From positions 110,793,072 to 110,857,071 of the forward strand of contig CM076999.1 in the NCBI GenBank assembly GCA_039090855.1: DNA of 64,000 nucleotides, in the 5' to 3' direction. Below the pieces are notes generated by a model. That model ran no database searches, was not told the DNA's origin, and worked only from the letters and a program-made list of their open reading frames with translations. The translations under genes were made by a program, and so were the position numbers. This document shows, in pieces, positions 45,341-57,053 of this stretch (position 1 is the first letter of the stretch; each line of letters starts with the position of its first letter). Origin of the DNA: Macrothele yani (taxonomy: Eukaryota > Arthropoda > Arachnida > Araneae > Macrothelidae).

Positions 45341-46232
45341 CGGGTGTAGGAGAATAGGAGAACTGGCCACAGAAATTTTAAGGGGCCGTATACAAATTAC
45401 GTTTTTGACCGCTTCGTGCCCACGATTCCCAGAGGTTGGTAATCTGAGTCATAGTTTCCGTAATTTCGCCTTTTCTTAATTGCGATAATTAATGTAATTC
45501 TTTATAACAAATGTTTATGATCTACATCTCAGCAAAAGATTTAAGGGTTTTCAAACTACTAGTCTGCAAATTATATGAGGGCATGTGCCTATACGGCAAA
45601 CCTGTCGGGGAGGGGGAGGGGCTGCCAAAAGTGTAAAATATGAAGAATTTCTCTTCCGGCACGGAGATTTTCATAAATCATATGCCCTCAGATAATGTGT
45701 CGAGTTCTAGCTTGTAAACGCTGAAAACCACCTGATCGGACAAAAATTTTTTCGACGTTTTCAGAGTAGTAACGTGCGCTCAGATAATGTGTCGAGTTGT
45801 AGCTGCCAAATGCTGAAAATCTCCCGATCGGAAGAGAAACTCTTGATATTTTACGATTTTGGTATTACCCCCCCCGACTAGTTTCCTGAGGCAGCAGATG
45901 CCCTCAGATAATTCGACGAGTTGTAGCTTGTAAACGCTGAAAATCTCCCGATCGGACCAGAAATTATTTATATTTCATATTTTAGGTTTTAAGCTTCCCC
46001 CCCCCCACACACACCCGACAAGTTTCCTGGGTTTGCTCATACTCTCAGAGAATTTGTTTATAGTTATAGTTTATAGAAAAATATCGTAAATAAGAAAATA
46101 AGAAATTACGGACATTTTATGTGTGTCAGGTAACCAATCTCGGGGAGACGTAGCCACGGAGCAGCCCAGAACGCAATTTTTATACGGCACCTTAAAATGT
46201 TTGTGGCCAGTTCTCCGGTGGTCAGTTCTCCG
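45341..46232. mobile_element. Foldback-like unit: E arms around family I tandem repeats
   Basis: 45341-45425 and 46140-46232 are inverted E copies. Between them, 45590-46050 holds three units of 'ccctcagataatgtgtcgagttgtagcttgtaaacgctgaaaatctcccgatcgga'. A further E piece lies at 46385-46440. Confidence 0.65.
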
Positions 46233-46659
46233 CTTACTCTTAGCTCCGAAAATCATGGAAATGTCTAAATTTCTTACTAAAAATGAAATATTAAAAAAAA
46301 AAAAAATTATGAACAATAGTTGCTCAAGTAGTGGGGAATATAGCCACACGAAATTTGTTTACCCAGAACAATTTTATGGCACTGAAATTGCAATATGTCC
46401 AGTTCTCCGGTTGCCAGTTCTTCGTACCCGTATTCTTCCAAGTTCAGCAGACGCACATCACTTCCGAAAATCACAGTTTATAAAAATGAAAAAGTTCTTA
46501 CATCTGAGGGTAAAGACAGAATGCCAAGGAAAACATCATGAAAGTAAATCGTCTTGAAAGAATATTTGCTTGAACACATTGGGCTCTAACCGTAATCCGT
46601 TTATACACATACCAGATATCTAGGTTGTAACTTAAAATTTTCTAAAAAGGCCCGCGGCT

Positions 46660-46990
46660 GAAGTGGCGATAAACGGTAAAAATACCACCAGGGGAAAAAT
46701 TACCCCGGACAAAATACCCCTGAAAGCTGAAAAGTGGCAAAAATACCCCCAGAACAAGCGGTTCACTCTAAACTACACACAGGAACACTGATGTGTGGCT
46801 GTGTCCCGGTTTGGCAATTTACCGGCAACCCTGCCACACATCTTTCAGCAATTTGGAAAATTGCCACATGTTTTTCATTAAGGGGCCGAAGAACACTTTG
46901 ATATTTTTCCAGTGGGGCAGTTTTCCAAGTTTCCCAATTATGTGCGGCAGTTTTCCAAGGTGCCTTACGACAGGAAGGAGCTCTTTTGGT
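46660..46990 (+). repeat. Foldback B fragment (single arm, copy 3)
   Basis: 'taaacggtaaaaatacc', 'gcggttcactctaaac', 'ttaccggcaaccctgccacacatctttcagcaa' and 'ccttacgacaggaaggagctcttttg' match the B arms. It ends exactly where the right G array begins. Confidence 0.8.
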
Positions 46991-46994
46991 TGTA

Positions 46995-49084
46995 ATACTA
47001 AATTTGGTGGTTCTAAATTGAAAACTGTAGAAATGTTTACGAAAATTTTGTATAGACCCCTGGCCCCAACATCATCCCATCACCGTGTTACGGCTAAATC
47101 AGAGTACTATGAGACGGTATACCAAATTTGGAGGTTTTAAATTGAAAACTGTAGAAATGTTTAAGAAAATTTTGTATGCCCCCCTCCCCCGAGCCCCCGG
47201 GCTCCGACCCAATCCAAAAAACCGCGTACGATCTAAGTTAGAATATCGTGAGATGGTTTCCCAAATTTAGTGGTTCTAAATTGAAAACCGTAGAGTTTTT
47301 TACGAAAATATCGTATGGGGGCCCCTTCACCCCGGGCCCCAACATCATCCAAAAAACCTCCTACGGTCTAAATTAGAGTACCATCAGAACGTATACCAAG
47401 TTTGGTGGTTCTAAATTGAAAACTGTAGAAATGTTTACGAAAATTTTGTATGCCCCCCCCCCCCCCCTGTCCGACCCCATCCAAAAAAAAAACGTCTACG
47501 GCTAAGGCAGAGCACTATCAGATACAATACCAAATTTGGTAGTTTTAAATTGAAAATTGTAGAAATTTTTACGCAAATTTTGTATGGGGCCCGATGGCCC
47601 CCAGGGTCCGACCCCATTCAAAAAACCTCCTACGGTCTAAGTCAGAGTACCATGACATAGTATACCAGTTAGAGTACCATCAGAACGTATACCAAATTTG
47701 GTGGTTCTAAATTGAAAACTGTAGAAATGTTTACGAAAATTTGTATGGGGACCCCGGGCCGCAACATCATCCCAACACCGTGTTACGGCTAAATCAGAGT
47801 ACTGTGAGACGGACGGTATGCCAAATTTGGTGGTTCTAAATTGAAAACAGTAGAACTTGTTACGAAAAGTTTGCATGGGGCCCCCTGACCCTCCGGGCTC
47901 CGCCCCCATCCAAAAACCGTCTACGGTCTAAGTCAGAGTACCATGACATAGTATACCAAATTTAGTGGTTCTAAATTGAAAACCGTAGAATTTTTACGAA
48001 AATTTCGTATGGGGGCCCCATTCACCCCGGGCCCCAACATAATCCAAAAACCTCCTACGGTCTAAGTTAGAGTACCATTAGAACGTATACCAAATTTGGT
48101 GGTTCTAAATTGAAAACTGTAGAACTTTTTACGAATTTTTTTGTATGGGGGCCCCTTGACCCCGGGCCCCAACATCATCCCAACACCGTGTTACGGCTAA
48201 ATCAGAGTACTATGAGACGGACGGTATACCAAATTTGGTGGTTCTAAATTGAAAACAGTAGAACTTGTTACGAAAAGTTTGTATGGGGGCCCCTGACCCC
48301 CGGGCTCCGACCCCATCCAAAAACCTTCTACGGTCTAAGTCAGGGTACCATGACATAGCATACCAAATTTAGTGGTTCTAAATTGAAAATCGTAGAATTT
48401 TTTACGAAAATTTCGTATGGGGGCCCTTCACCCCGGGCCCCAATATCATCCAAAAATACCTCCTACGGTCTAAGAGTACCATGATATTGTATACTAAATT
48501 TGATGGTTCTAAATTGTAAACTGTAGATTTGTACAGCGGACAAACAAGCATTCAACTTTTATATATTATATCTCACCTATTTAATTTTCTTGAAAAAATG
48601 CATGGCTTTTAAAGACTAATGAGGGAAAAGTGATAAAAAAAAAAATAAACAAATATATCTACGCCATGTTAAGAGTTCGCCGATAATGCATGGTCATCGT
48701 CGCGGGAAACAATACTCTGGACCCAGACGTAGGATACTGTGATAATTTTTCAACCTAATCGCCAGCCTCGGAGTCGGTACGTCACAGGAAGTGTCGTCTC
48801 TTTTTCCCGTGGAAGCGTCTGCTTAAGGAAGCTTTGCCGTGAAAGTAACTTAACGATAGCAGACGGTTAGGCCTAACGAGGAGGCTCGCGTTCGCTGCTT
48901 AAGCGAGTGAGGTTACTTTGAGGTGCTTAAAAAAGGTAAATCCGTTGTCTATCTAAATTTTTTTTGTGTGAACGTTCTTTCCTCTGAACTGAAGATTGTA
49001 TTGATACCACTCTTATGGAGATCTGTCGAAAAACATAAGAGAAATGCATTAGAGAAACCAAAGTCTTTACAGTCGAGTGATACC
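46995..49084 (-). repeat. Right terminal inverted repeat (G array + unique tip)
   Basis: 46995-48535 is the G array in inverse orientation. 48536-49084 is the inverse of the left tip, with about ten differences and small length changes in A/T runs. Confidence 0.9.
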
Positions 49085-49260
49085 AACTGGTTCTGTTGAA
49101 TATAATCGAAATGGGGTCAAAGGTCAGGGCATAGGAACGAGATTTATTCCACAGCCATTATGCTCACAACTTGAGTAATAACTTGAATAATGATTTATGG
49201 TATGTTGGAAAGTGCATCATAATCAATGCATTGCATGATGTTACTAACTTTTCTAACTTG
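49085..49260 (-). repeat. Family F, continuation after the giant element
   Basis: Begins with the duplicated AACTGGTT and continues the F unit ('ctgttgaatataatcgaaatggggtcaaagg'). It then enters 'tggtatgttggaaagtgcatc...tgcattgcatgatg', which is inverted at 54395-54480. Confidence 0.88.
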
Positions 49261-49777
49261 TGGTCACACTCATTTTTTTGCTGCACAAATGCTCTTGGAA
49301 CAGAAAGAAAATAAAGCTACTTTTGGCCTAAAGGTTTTCATAATTAGCATGAATGAATTTGACGTCACACGCCGACTTTGTAATTAGCGCATTATTCCTA
49401 TTTGTGCTATCTTCCTAGGTTACAGTTACAAACGCAATTTGAAGACGGGCCCTTTTGTGGTCCAAGAGTCGACGGTCGTCAGCAGAGATAGCTGCCGTGT
49501 CTGATTGCAATCTTCGCCGCGAGACTTCTTTGCATCTCTCGATGGATTTAAAGTTGTCTGTATTAGGGCGTTACCGAAATGCATTCTCTTTGCATAAATT
49601 TCAAGCAAAATTTAACATACTAGAGTGAATTGTTTTTTCACCAATGAGCACATTTTATGTTATGATTTACATAACATTTCATTCAGTGTGCACAAAATAA
49701 ACATCCATGCAATAAAAAAGAAATTCTGAAGGAGCCATTCTGTTGATTTGATTGCTCCCTGATCTGCCTCAGTGGAA
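49261..49777. other. No recognisable gene
   Basis: Spacer between the F piece and the palindromic element; no motif found. Confidence 0.35.
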
Positions 49778-50557
49778 TGAATATTCGATAAATGTGTACT
49801 TTAGCGTCCTAAATTATCTGGCTAAAAATTTCGAAAAAATAAGATATATGTTTTTTTTAATTATGCAGTTTAATAGCAAATGATGAAAAAAATTTCAACT
49901 TTTATACTGCATTTTAAAGATTTTTACCCTAAAACTTACCTCCAATACGACGCTGTCAATAAACGTTGCCGCAGACTTAACACAACGTCGCGGCGATGAC
50001 GTGAAGCTTGGCTCCGCTGTCACTTCAGGGGCGAATTCACGGGCGGAAGACTACACGAAGAATAGGTTACGTTCTTGCCAGGAAAGCGTTATATTCAGAG
50101 ACGGATTGAGGGTGGGGGAGGTCTAATGGGGCCATAGGATAGGGGCCCACCATTACCAAGAGCTCAGGAAGCATGCCGCTACACCGCAAATAATACACAG
50201 CTTACATATAGAAAGAAGTAAAATATTTTTAGTTTTGTCTCGTATGATTTCCTCTCGCAAACAGTGGCTTGAAGACGAACAAATTTCAAGACAGTGATAA
50301 CTCACTATGGGAAAAGTTTCATGTCGCTGTGTACAGCGGAATCCATGAGAGAGTTTCAACTTTTTTAACGGCCATTCCCACACACACCTCTCTGTTTCCA
50401 CTTGGAACCGATAATGGGCGAAATCCACTGTGACTTCTCATGGCAGCACAAAAAACACGAACCGAGAAAATTATTAAAAATTCCAAGGCAAATCTAGGAA
50501 TCTTAACTCATGTTCTTGTGAAAACAGTGAAACATACGGTGGCTTTTTGTGAAAACT

Positions 50558-50652
50558 TTTTTTTTATTTAAGGTTTAACGACAACCGTGATCAACTCGAT
50601 GGATTATAAGCAGTCGCCCGTCCCTAATTTAGGGCCACTGGTTCCAGGGAAA
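50558..50652 (-). mobile_element. 5'-truncated family 1 SINE with duplication
   Basis: Only the 3' ~95 bp is present, yet GTGAAAACT flanks it (50549-50557 and 50653-50661). Confidence 0.85.
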
Positions 50653-50759
50653 GTGAAAACTCTGCATATAATTTATTAGATTGAAGAATGCACTACTCAC
50701 ACATATTAATTATCACAATCATATTACTATATTTTCGGGTTCTAACTGACTTTAATAAT

Positions 50760-51830
50760 GATTCCCCATCATAAGTCCTTTGGGAGCCACTCAGTTTCTT
50801 AGCCTTGGTAGCTATCTCAGATCTTAGCCTTAGTAGCCCACTCAGATGTCTTAGCCTTGGTAGCCAACTCAGATGTCTTAGCCTTGGTAGCCAGCCCACT
50901 CAGATGTCTAATACTTGGTAGCCAACTCAGATGTCCAATACTTGGTATCTCACTCTGATGTCTTAGCCTTGGTAGCCCACTCAGATATTTCAGCCTCAAT
51001 AGTCCACTCAGATGTCTTACTTAGCCTTGGTAGCCAGCCCACTCAGATGTCTTAGCCTTAGTAGTCCACTCAGATGTCTAATACTTGGTAGCCCACTCAG
51101 ATGTCTTACTTAGCCTTGGTAGCCAGCCCACTCAGATGTCTTAGCCTTAGTAGTCCCCTCAGATGTATAATATTTGGTAGCCCACTCAGATGTCTTACTT
51201 AGCCTTGATAGCCATCTCAGATGTGCAATGATGAATTATGCCTTGGTAGCCAGCCCACTCAGATGTCTTACTTAGGCCTGGTAGCCCACTCAGATGTCTT
51301 AGCCTTGGTAGCCTCCTCAGATGTCTTACTTAGCCTTGGTAGCCAGCCCAGTCAGATGCCTTAGTAGTCCACTCAGATGTCTAATACTTGGTAGTCCACT
51401 CAGATGTCTAATACTTGGTAGTCCACTCAGATGTCTTACTTGGCCTTGGTAGCCAGCCCACTCAGATGTCTTACTTGGCCTTGGTAGCCAGCCCACTCAG
51501 ATGTCTTACTTGGCTTTGGTAGCCAGCCCACTCAGATGTCTTACTTAGGCCTGGTAGCCCACTCAGATGTCTTAGCCTTGGTAGCCTCCTCAGATGTCTT
51601 ACTTAGCCTTGGTAGCCAGCCCACTCAGATGCCTTAGTAGTCCACTCAGATGTCTAATACTTGGTAGTCCACTCATATGTCTTACTTGGCCTTGGTAGCC
51701 AGCCCACTCAGATGTCTTACTTGGCCTTGGTAGCCAGCCCACTCAGATGTCTTAGCCTTGGTAGCCTACTCACATGTCTTAGCCTTAATAGCATGCCCAC
51801 TAGGATGTCTTAGCCTAGAGGCCCACTAAG
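50760..51830 (+). repeat. Minisatellite, ~31-36 bp unit
   Basis: About 35 units of 'actcagatgtcttagccttggtagcc', with variants carrying 'agccc', 'tactt' or 'taatacttggtag'. A higher-order period is visible around 51340-51780. The translated repeats seen here (such as WLPRLRHLS) are by-products. Confidence 0.93.
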
Positions 51831-52639
51831 GCCCTAATCCGGCTCTTGTTCCATTTGGTAGTCCTACGCTACAGAAAGTAGCTAATCATTTCTGTCTCAG
51901 GTTTTCACATCACAATCTGAGAATTTCTTTATTTTTTCGGGTATGATTCCTTGATGCGGAATGCACGAACTGATTTCTCCCTCGATAGAAAATAAGCTGC
52001 GAAACACGCCGTCAATACCAGAACCAAAGCTTTCGCTTACCGACCTGCCATGTAATTCCCGTTGTAGAGATCGCGACATCTACTTCAACGTTTTTCTAGA
52101 AGTAAGGAAGGCATCTGTATACTTTCTATTTCGTATCAGGGAATCATATGCGAAATCACGAAAAAATTCTCAGCATGTGTTTTGAAAAACTGAGATAGAA
52201 ATGCAGAACTATTTTTCTGTAACGTAGCACTGAAATATGTAACTCTTTCCTGACAGGAACGTACCCACCTCTTCTTGTAGTCTTCCGCCAGTGAATTGGC
52301 CGCCGGAGCGAGACACACGATACCCTACGTTTGTCCGGAACCAAGCTTGACGTCGTCGCCGTGGCGTTGTGTTAGGACTGCCACAGCGTTTATCAACAAC
52401 GCCGTACTTGGAGGTCAGTTTTACGGTAAAAATCTTTAAAATGCAGCAAAAAGATTAAATTCTTTCACCATTCGCTATTAAATTGCATACTTTAAAATAT
52501 GTGTATCTCATTTTTTCGAAATTTTTAGCCAAATAATTTAGGACGCTAAAATACACATTTTCCGAATATTCTATTTCCAAATTCACATCCAGATTTTAGA
52601 CTTCCAAAGTCTAATGTGGAAACAACGAAAATACATCTG

Positions 52640-54230
52640 AAGCTTCTTTAAAGCAAAATGGCGACTTAAAAGCAATAACCTGCGGCTGGGCGTATTTAGA
52701 GCGAGAAGGGCCTTTCCTCCCATTTAAAGCGTTTCCCATTTTTGTTCAAATGTGACTTACATTAGACAAAATGCTTCAATTTAATAAAAATAAAAAGTTT
52801 AAAAATAATACCTTAACTTTTTCTTCTGTTTTTCATTAAATTTTATTTTGTCCGGATGGTTTTGAAAAAAAGCTTTCATTCACTGCCGTACCCCTTCCGC
52901 CGCCAAAATCCTATATAGCTCTTGAATCTGCAAGGTTGGGCGAGCTCCCTCGAAATTGATCTCGATCTGTTACTGGCTGAAATTAGCATCTCTTTAGCCA
53001 ATCCTAAGAGGTTCATAAGTACTGGTACTTGCAGAAATTCTACAAGCCATTTTAAAGTAATGTTCCTGAAACTCTAATTTTACAGGTGTAAAAGGAATTT
53101 TACTTTCCGGAAATGACGTTTTCTCGTAAATTAGTGCATGCAAGAATCGAAATATGATCAAAAGGTGTAAGTTTGGAGGAACATAATGTTTCCGTTGTAA
53201 CGAAATTACGAAAATAATTACATGCATTTTTAATTTATGTGTTTTCTCTTTAATAATTATACTCACCCTGCTCTGTTATAGCACGCCATTTTCTTAAATA
53301 ATAAATTTTGGACAGAGAAATGCCACAGCAACCGTAGGAACATAAAAATACCTCAATGGAACCTAGCAAAGCCAGCAGTTCCCTGTTGAGCTGCACGTGG
53401 CGTCATCTTCCGAATGTTAGCGTTATTAAAATGTTAATATCCGCTTCCTGGATTATATTTTAACCACGCTTCTAACAAAAGTTTAAAAGAAATTAAAACT
53501 TACGCATATTAATCAACGCTCGGACGGCATTAATTAGATGTGAAATTCTTCGCACGCAAAACCTTTGCCTGCATCATTCATCTAAGCCACGAATCTCTGG
53601 TGTGATTACATCGCATTTTATACCTGACACCAATACGTTTCTTAATAATTTTGTTTAAATGTAATACAATGTACAGTTTTACAAAGTATTAATCTCCTTG
53701 GATTATTTATTGTTTGAAAAATAAAAAACTATATTTTATACTCGTACATATCTGTGCAGTGTGGTATGATTTCAGCACGATATCCAACATTGTTCAATAG
53801 TTGGCAGTTATTTATTGGAATTAAAAAAATCGATAATGAAAACCTTTCCAGTCAAGTTAAACATTCCAGATTTCTACTTTAAAGATGTCATGCATTTCTG
53901 CTGCTCTAGTAGCAGCGGACTGGATATCAATTATGACACTACAGCACAGTGGCGTAGCCAGAGGGGGGAAGTTGAACCCTTCCCCTGAGGGGAGACTGAG
54001 CAGGAATTTAAAGCGATATACATGTGTATACGAGGCTTTCACCTATGAACCAAACCCATGAACCCCCCCCCCTTAAGAAATTTCTGTCACCTACCTGACA
54101 GAGCGAGTTGCCGTGGGAAGTTTGATCCATCCTTGATGGAGGTTTTGAAGGTTGCTGTTCGAGGCTAGCGTATGACTGCTCAGAATGGTTAACCGGTGTT
54201 CTAGTTCTGTCGGTGGTGTAATGTACATTC
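52640..54230 (+). repeat. Long direct repeat H, copy 1
   Basis: Collinear with 62225-63672 at roughly 80-85% identity by eye, starting near 'ataacctg.ggctgggcgta' and ending at 'ggtgttctagttctgtc.gtgg'. Landmarks: 'ggaaatgacgttttctcgtaa', 'gttgagctgcacgtggcgtcatcttccgaatgttag'. No protein recognised. Copy 1 has an extra ~150 bp at 53949-54098. Confidence 0.85.
53949..54098 (+). repeat. Insertion within repeat H copy 1
   Basis: 'agtggcgtagccagagggggg...gaacccccccccctta' is absent from copy 2. 'agtggcgtagccag' followed by a G-run and a later C-run is a style common at LINE 3' ends, but I cannot assign it. Confidence 0.5.
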
Positions 54231-54394
54231 TATTTTAACTTTCCTTTTGAGTTTCTTTATCTATGTAAATTTGAGTTCGTTCTCTTAGACATTTTCAAAC
54301 CTTAACGTAATACCTTTTCCTTCAAATGAGAATGACGTTTGGCAACAATCTGTGGTCGGAACGTGAGTGACGTATGTGTGTGATAAGAACGTTA

Positions 54395-55505
54395 GACAAC
54401 AAGTTAGTAAAATCATGCAATGCATTGATTATTTATACGCTTTCCAACATACCAGAAATCATTACTCAAGTTATGAGGACAATGGCTGTGGAATAAATCT
54501 CGCTCCTGTGTCCTGATCTTTGACCCCATTTCGATTATATTAAACAGAATTGGTTCAGTATATCTCCGGAAGAACATCATTTAGTTTTGTCGCAATAGAA
54601 GCATTTTTAGGTAAGTTATGACTCATCAGGGCAAAGGAATGGATCCCGCTCCTATGTCCTGACCTTTGACCTCACTTCGCCTATTTTCAATAAGATTTGT
54701 CCCCAGGTGGTTACCTATCACATACTAAAATTTCATCGAAATCGAACCATTTTTACGCAAGTTATGACGCATAAGGCCAAAATGAATGGATCCCTCTCAT
54801 ATGTCCTGACCTTTGACCCCATTTCGTCCGTTTTCAATGGGATTTTTCCCCAGGTGGTCCCTTACCACATACTAAAATTTCGTCGAAATCGAACCATTTT
54901 TACGCAAGTTATGACGCATAAAGGCAATGGAATGGATCCCTCTCCCATGCCCCGACCTTTGACTCTGTTTCGTCCATTTTCAACAGGGTTCGTTTCCAAG
55001 TGTCCCCCTACTGCATAATAAAATGTCATCGAAATCGAACCATTTTTACGCAAGCTATGACGCATAAGAACAATGGAATGGATCCCTCTCCTATGTCCTA
55101 ACCTTTGATCCCATTTCGTCCATTTTCAATAGGGTTTGTCCCGAGGTAGTCCCCTACCACATACTAAATTTTCATCGAAATCGAACAATTTTTACGTAAG
55201 TTATGAAGCATAAGGTCAATGGAATTTTCAAAAGGGTTCGTCCCAAGGTGGTCCCCTACCACATACTAAACTTTCATCGGAATCGAACCATTTCTACGCA
55301 AGTTATGACGCATAGGGGTAATGGAAGGCATCCCGCTCCTATATCCTGACCTTTGACCCCATTTCGTCCATTTTCAATAGGGTTCGTCATCAGGTGGTCC
55401 CCTACCACATATTAAACGTCCATCGAAATCGAACCATTTTTACGCGAGTTATCGTGCGGACAGACAGACGGACAAAGCTGGAGCATACACACTTCTTCAA
55501 CCTAC
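54395..55505 (+). repeat. Tandem repeat family F, right array (~6 units)
   Basis: Units share 'ctgacctttgaccccatttcgtccattttcaatag', 'ggtggtcccctaccacatactaaa' and 'catcgaaatcgaaccatttttacgcaagttatgacgcata'. The left edge (54395-54560) mirrors 49085-49260. The array ends in 'cggacagacagacggacaaagctgg'. Confidence 0.92.
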
Positions 55506-56585
55506 GGTTGGAAAGCGTAAAAAAATAGATGCAGCGATTGCTTTGTGTGTGGAGATCTATCGTTGCTGAGTCTGATTGTACGACAGCTAATTAAGGTATG
55601 TGAAGTTGTGTATGTACATCGCAGTGCTGTGTTTTGGATTTCGTCTAAAGTTGCTGGGCCAATAAAAAGTCTACGTAAGTGATTTGACGTTCTGTATATG
55701 TTTCGTGTGGCCTTAAAACCTCAAATTAAAGTGAGCTATCTGGTACAATTAGTTGCATCGCACTTACCCTTAGTTTAACATATATTCAGGCGGACTTTTG
55801 GAATTTTAACATAAAAAATCTTACATAACATAAAAAGAGTTACGTTATAGTGGCGGAAATTACCAGTCTGGTAGAATTGTAGAGAATGAACTTTCCACGA
55901 GCGGGGTATATCGAAGATATAAGATGGATGCATGTGTGTGTTTCTGCAGATTTCGACTCACGTGACATCCAACTTTATGAAATGATTATCCGTGAGTAGA
56001 GACGACTTTGTATTTTGGTTTGCGTTAACCATACAACTATCACTTACCTAAAGGTAGGACTACTGCACGTGAACAAACCATCGAAGCAAATACTCTCTCT
56101 CCACAGTGACGTCATGCGTGAGTCACCCCAAAATGCCTTCACTACTGCGCATCGAAATAGGCCCTCTCTGATCAGTGTGCTATGCGTTAAGGCCAGGGGC
56201 GGATTGGGCCAACAAAACCTTGTGGTCCACTCTAGAAACACACGTACAGATGAGGGAACACCTCATAAATTACCTCACGAAAAAAGTTCTGTTAATTCCT
56301 GGATGAAATAACAATTGTTGAAATATGCATCGTAAAACTAATTCAGTCGTGAAAAAAATTTAGCAGCGATTTATGAGCGAAAATATTTTTTAAATCCACC
56401 CTTGATTGAATGTAACATATCAAACCGTGCTCAAAACTGGGTATTGTTCCAGATAATTATATTCATTTGGTCACTGATCGTCTACTTCACAACGGTATTA
56501 GTACCACCTCCTTAAATAGACGCGTTTTTTTAAGTCTACCCATTATTTTGCCTTATGAACTACCATTTTGAGCCATGAACCAGTA
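55506..56585. other. No recognisable gene
   Basis: Includes a 98-codon open frame (56015-56311) with no motif and no sign of constraint that I can see; not called. Confidence 0.35.
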
Positions 56586-56589
56586 CGGA

Positions 56590-56820
56590 TAAATTGTTGT
56601 TTCTTTTACGTTAAATGTGGGTGAGACATGGGTTTCGGAACATCTTTGCCGAAGAATCGTTTTGTGCTTGTGAAGACACAAATTTGTCCCTGACGGAAAT
56701 CGAACCCGCGCACCCTCACGCCGGAGTAAGGTGCTCTCCCAATTAAGCTACACGAACGGAATGTATCGCTGCAGATTTGTCGTCTTCACACGTGCTTTAC
56801 CTCTGTAGTACCTCACCTGC
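56590..56820 (-). mobile_element. SINE family 2, better copy
   Basis: The minus strand reads 'gaggtactacagaggtaaag', ~55 bp of leader, then a tRNA-like part with A box TAGCTTAATTGG and B box GGTTCGATTTCC (about 56745-56690), then 'acaaatttgtgtcttcaca'. It matches 10542-10690. Confidence 0.75.
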
Positions 56821-57053
56821 TCTGTCCGTAAATAAAGGTGTAAAGATGATGGGCCATCAAAATTGTTGCTTCTGCCTCTTTCAAAATTACAAAAGGAGAA
56901 GAGAGCCTACTAACGTGCCTTTGGCTCCAAGTCCAACGACATACTCTTAACCATAGCTGAATTTGTTTAAAACAGCCTTGGTCCGGCGACAAATTTTTCA
57001 CCGAAGTAGAGAGAATTTTGCTTTCTCATTTTAGAGAAAACACCCAAAATATA

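Larger units (their letters stand above)
25135..49084. mobile_element. 23.95-kb transposon with ~2.1-kb inverted repeats and 8-bp duplication
   Basis: Left tip GGTATCACTCGACTGTAAAG; the right tip is its exact reverse complement (CTTTACAGTCGAGTGATACC ending at 49084). Both are flanked by AACTGGTT (25127-25134 and 49085-49092). Intact F units contain ACTGAACTGGTTCTGTTG, so the site before insertion can be seen inside the same array. The first ~550 bp of the two ends differ at only a handful of positions. The interior contains an open Merlin-type transposase (28348-29331) and many nested transposons. I infer a giant Merlin-superfamily element, because Merlin is known for 8-9 bp duplications and ends starting with GG. 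A foldback element of another class is the alternative. Confidence 0.8.
49778..52571. mobile_element. Palindromic element with ~320-bp arms around a minisatellite
   Basis: 49778-50100 and 52240-52571 are inverted copies. Landmarks: 'tttagcgtcctaaattatctggctaaaaatttcgaaaaaat', 'ttaacacaacg', 'gcggaagactacacgaagaa' and their reverse complements. The centre holds a truncated SINE and the 50760-51830 array. Flank duplications are not clear. Confidence 0.8.

Noticed and set aside
50760..51830. Regular ~31-36 bp repeats, at first glance CRISPR-like
   Set aside because: Units are directly adjacent and variable with no unique spacers, in a eukaryotic transposon-rich setting; it is a minisatellite.
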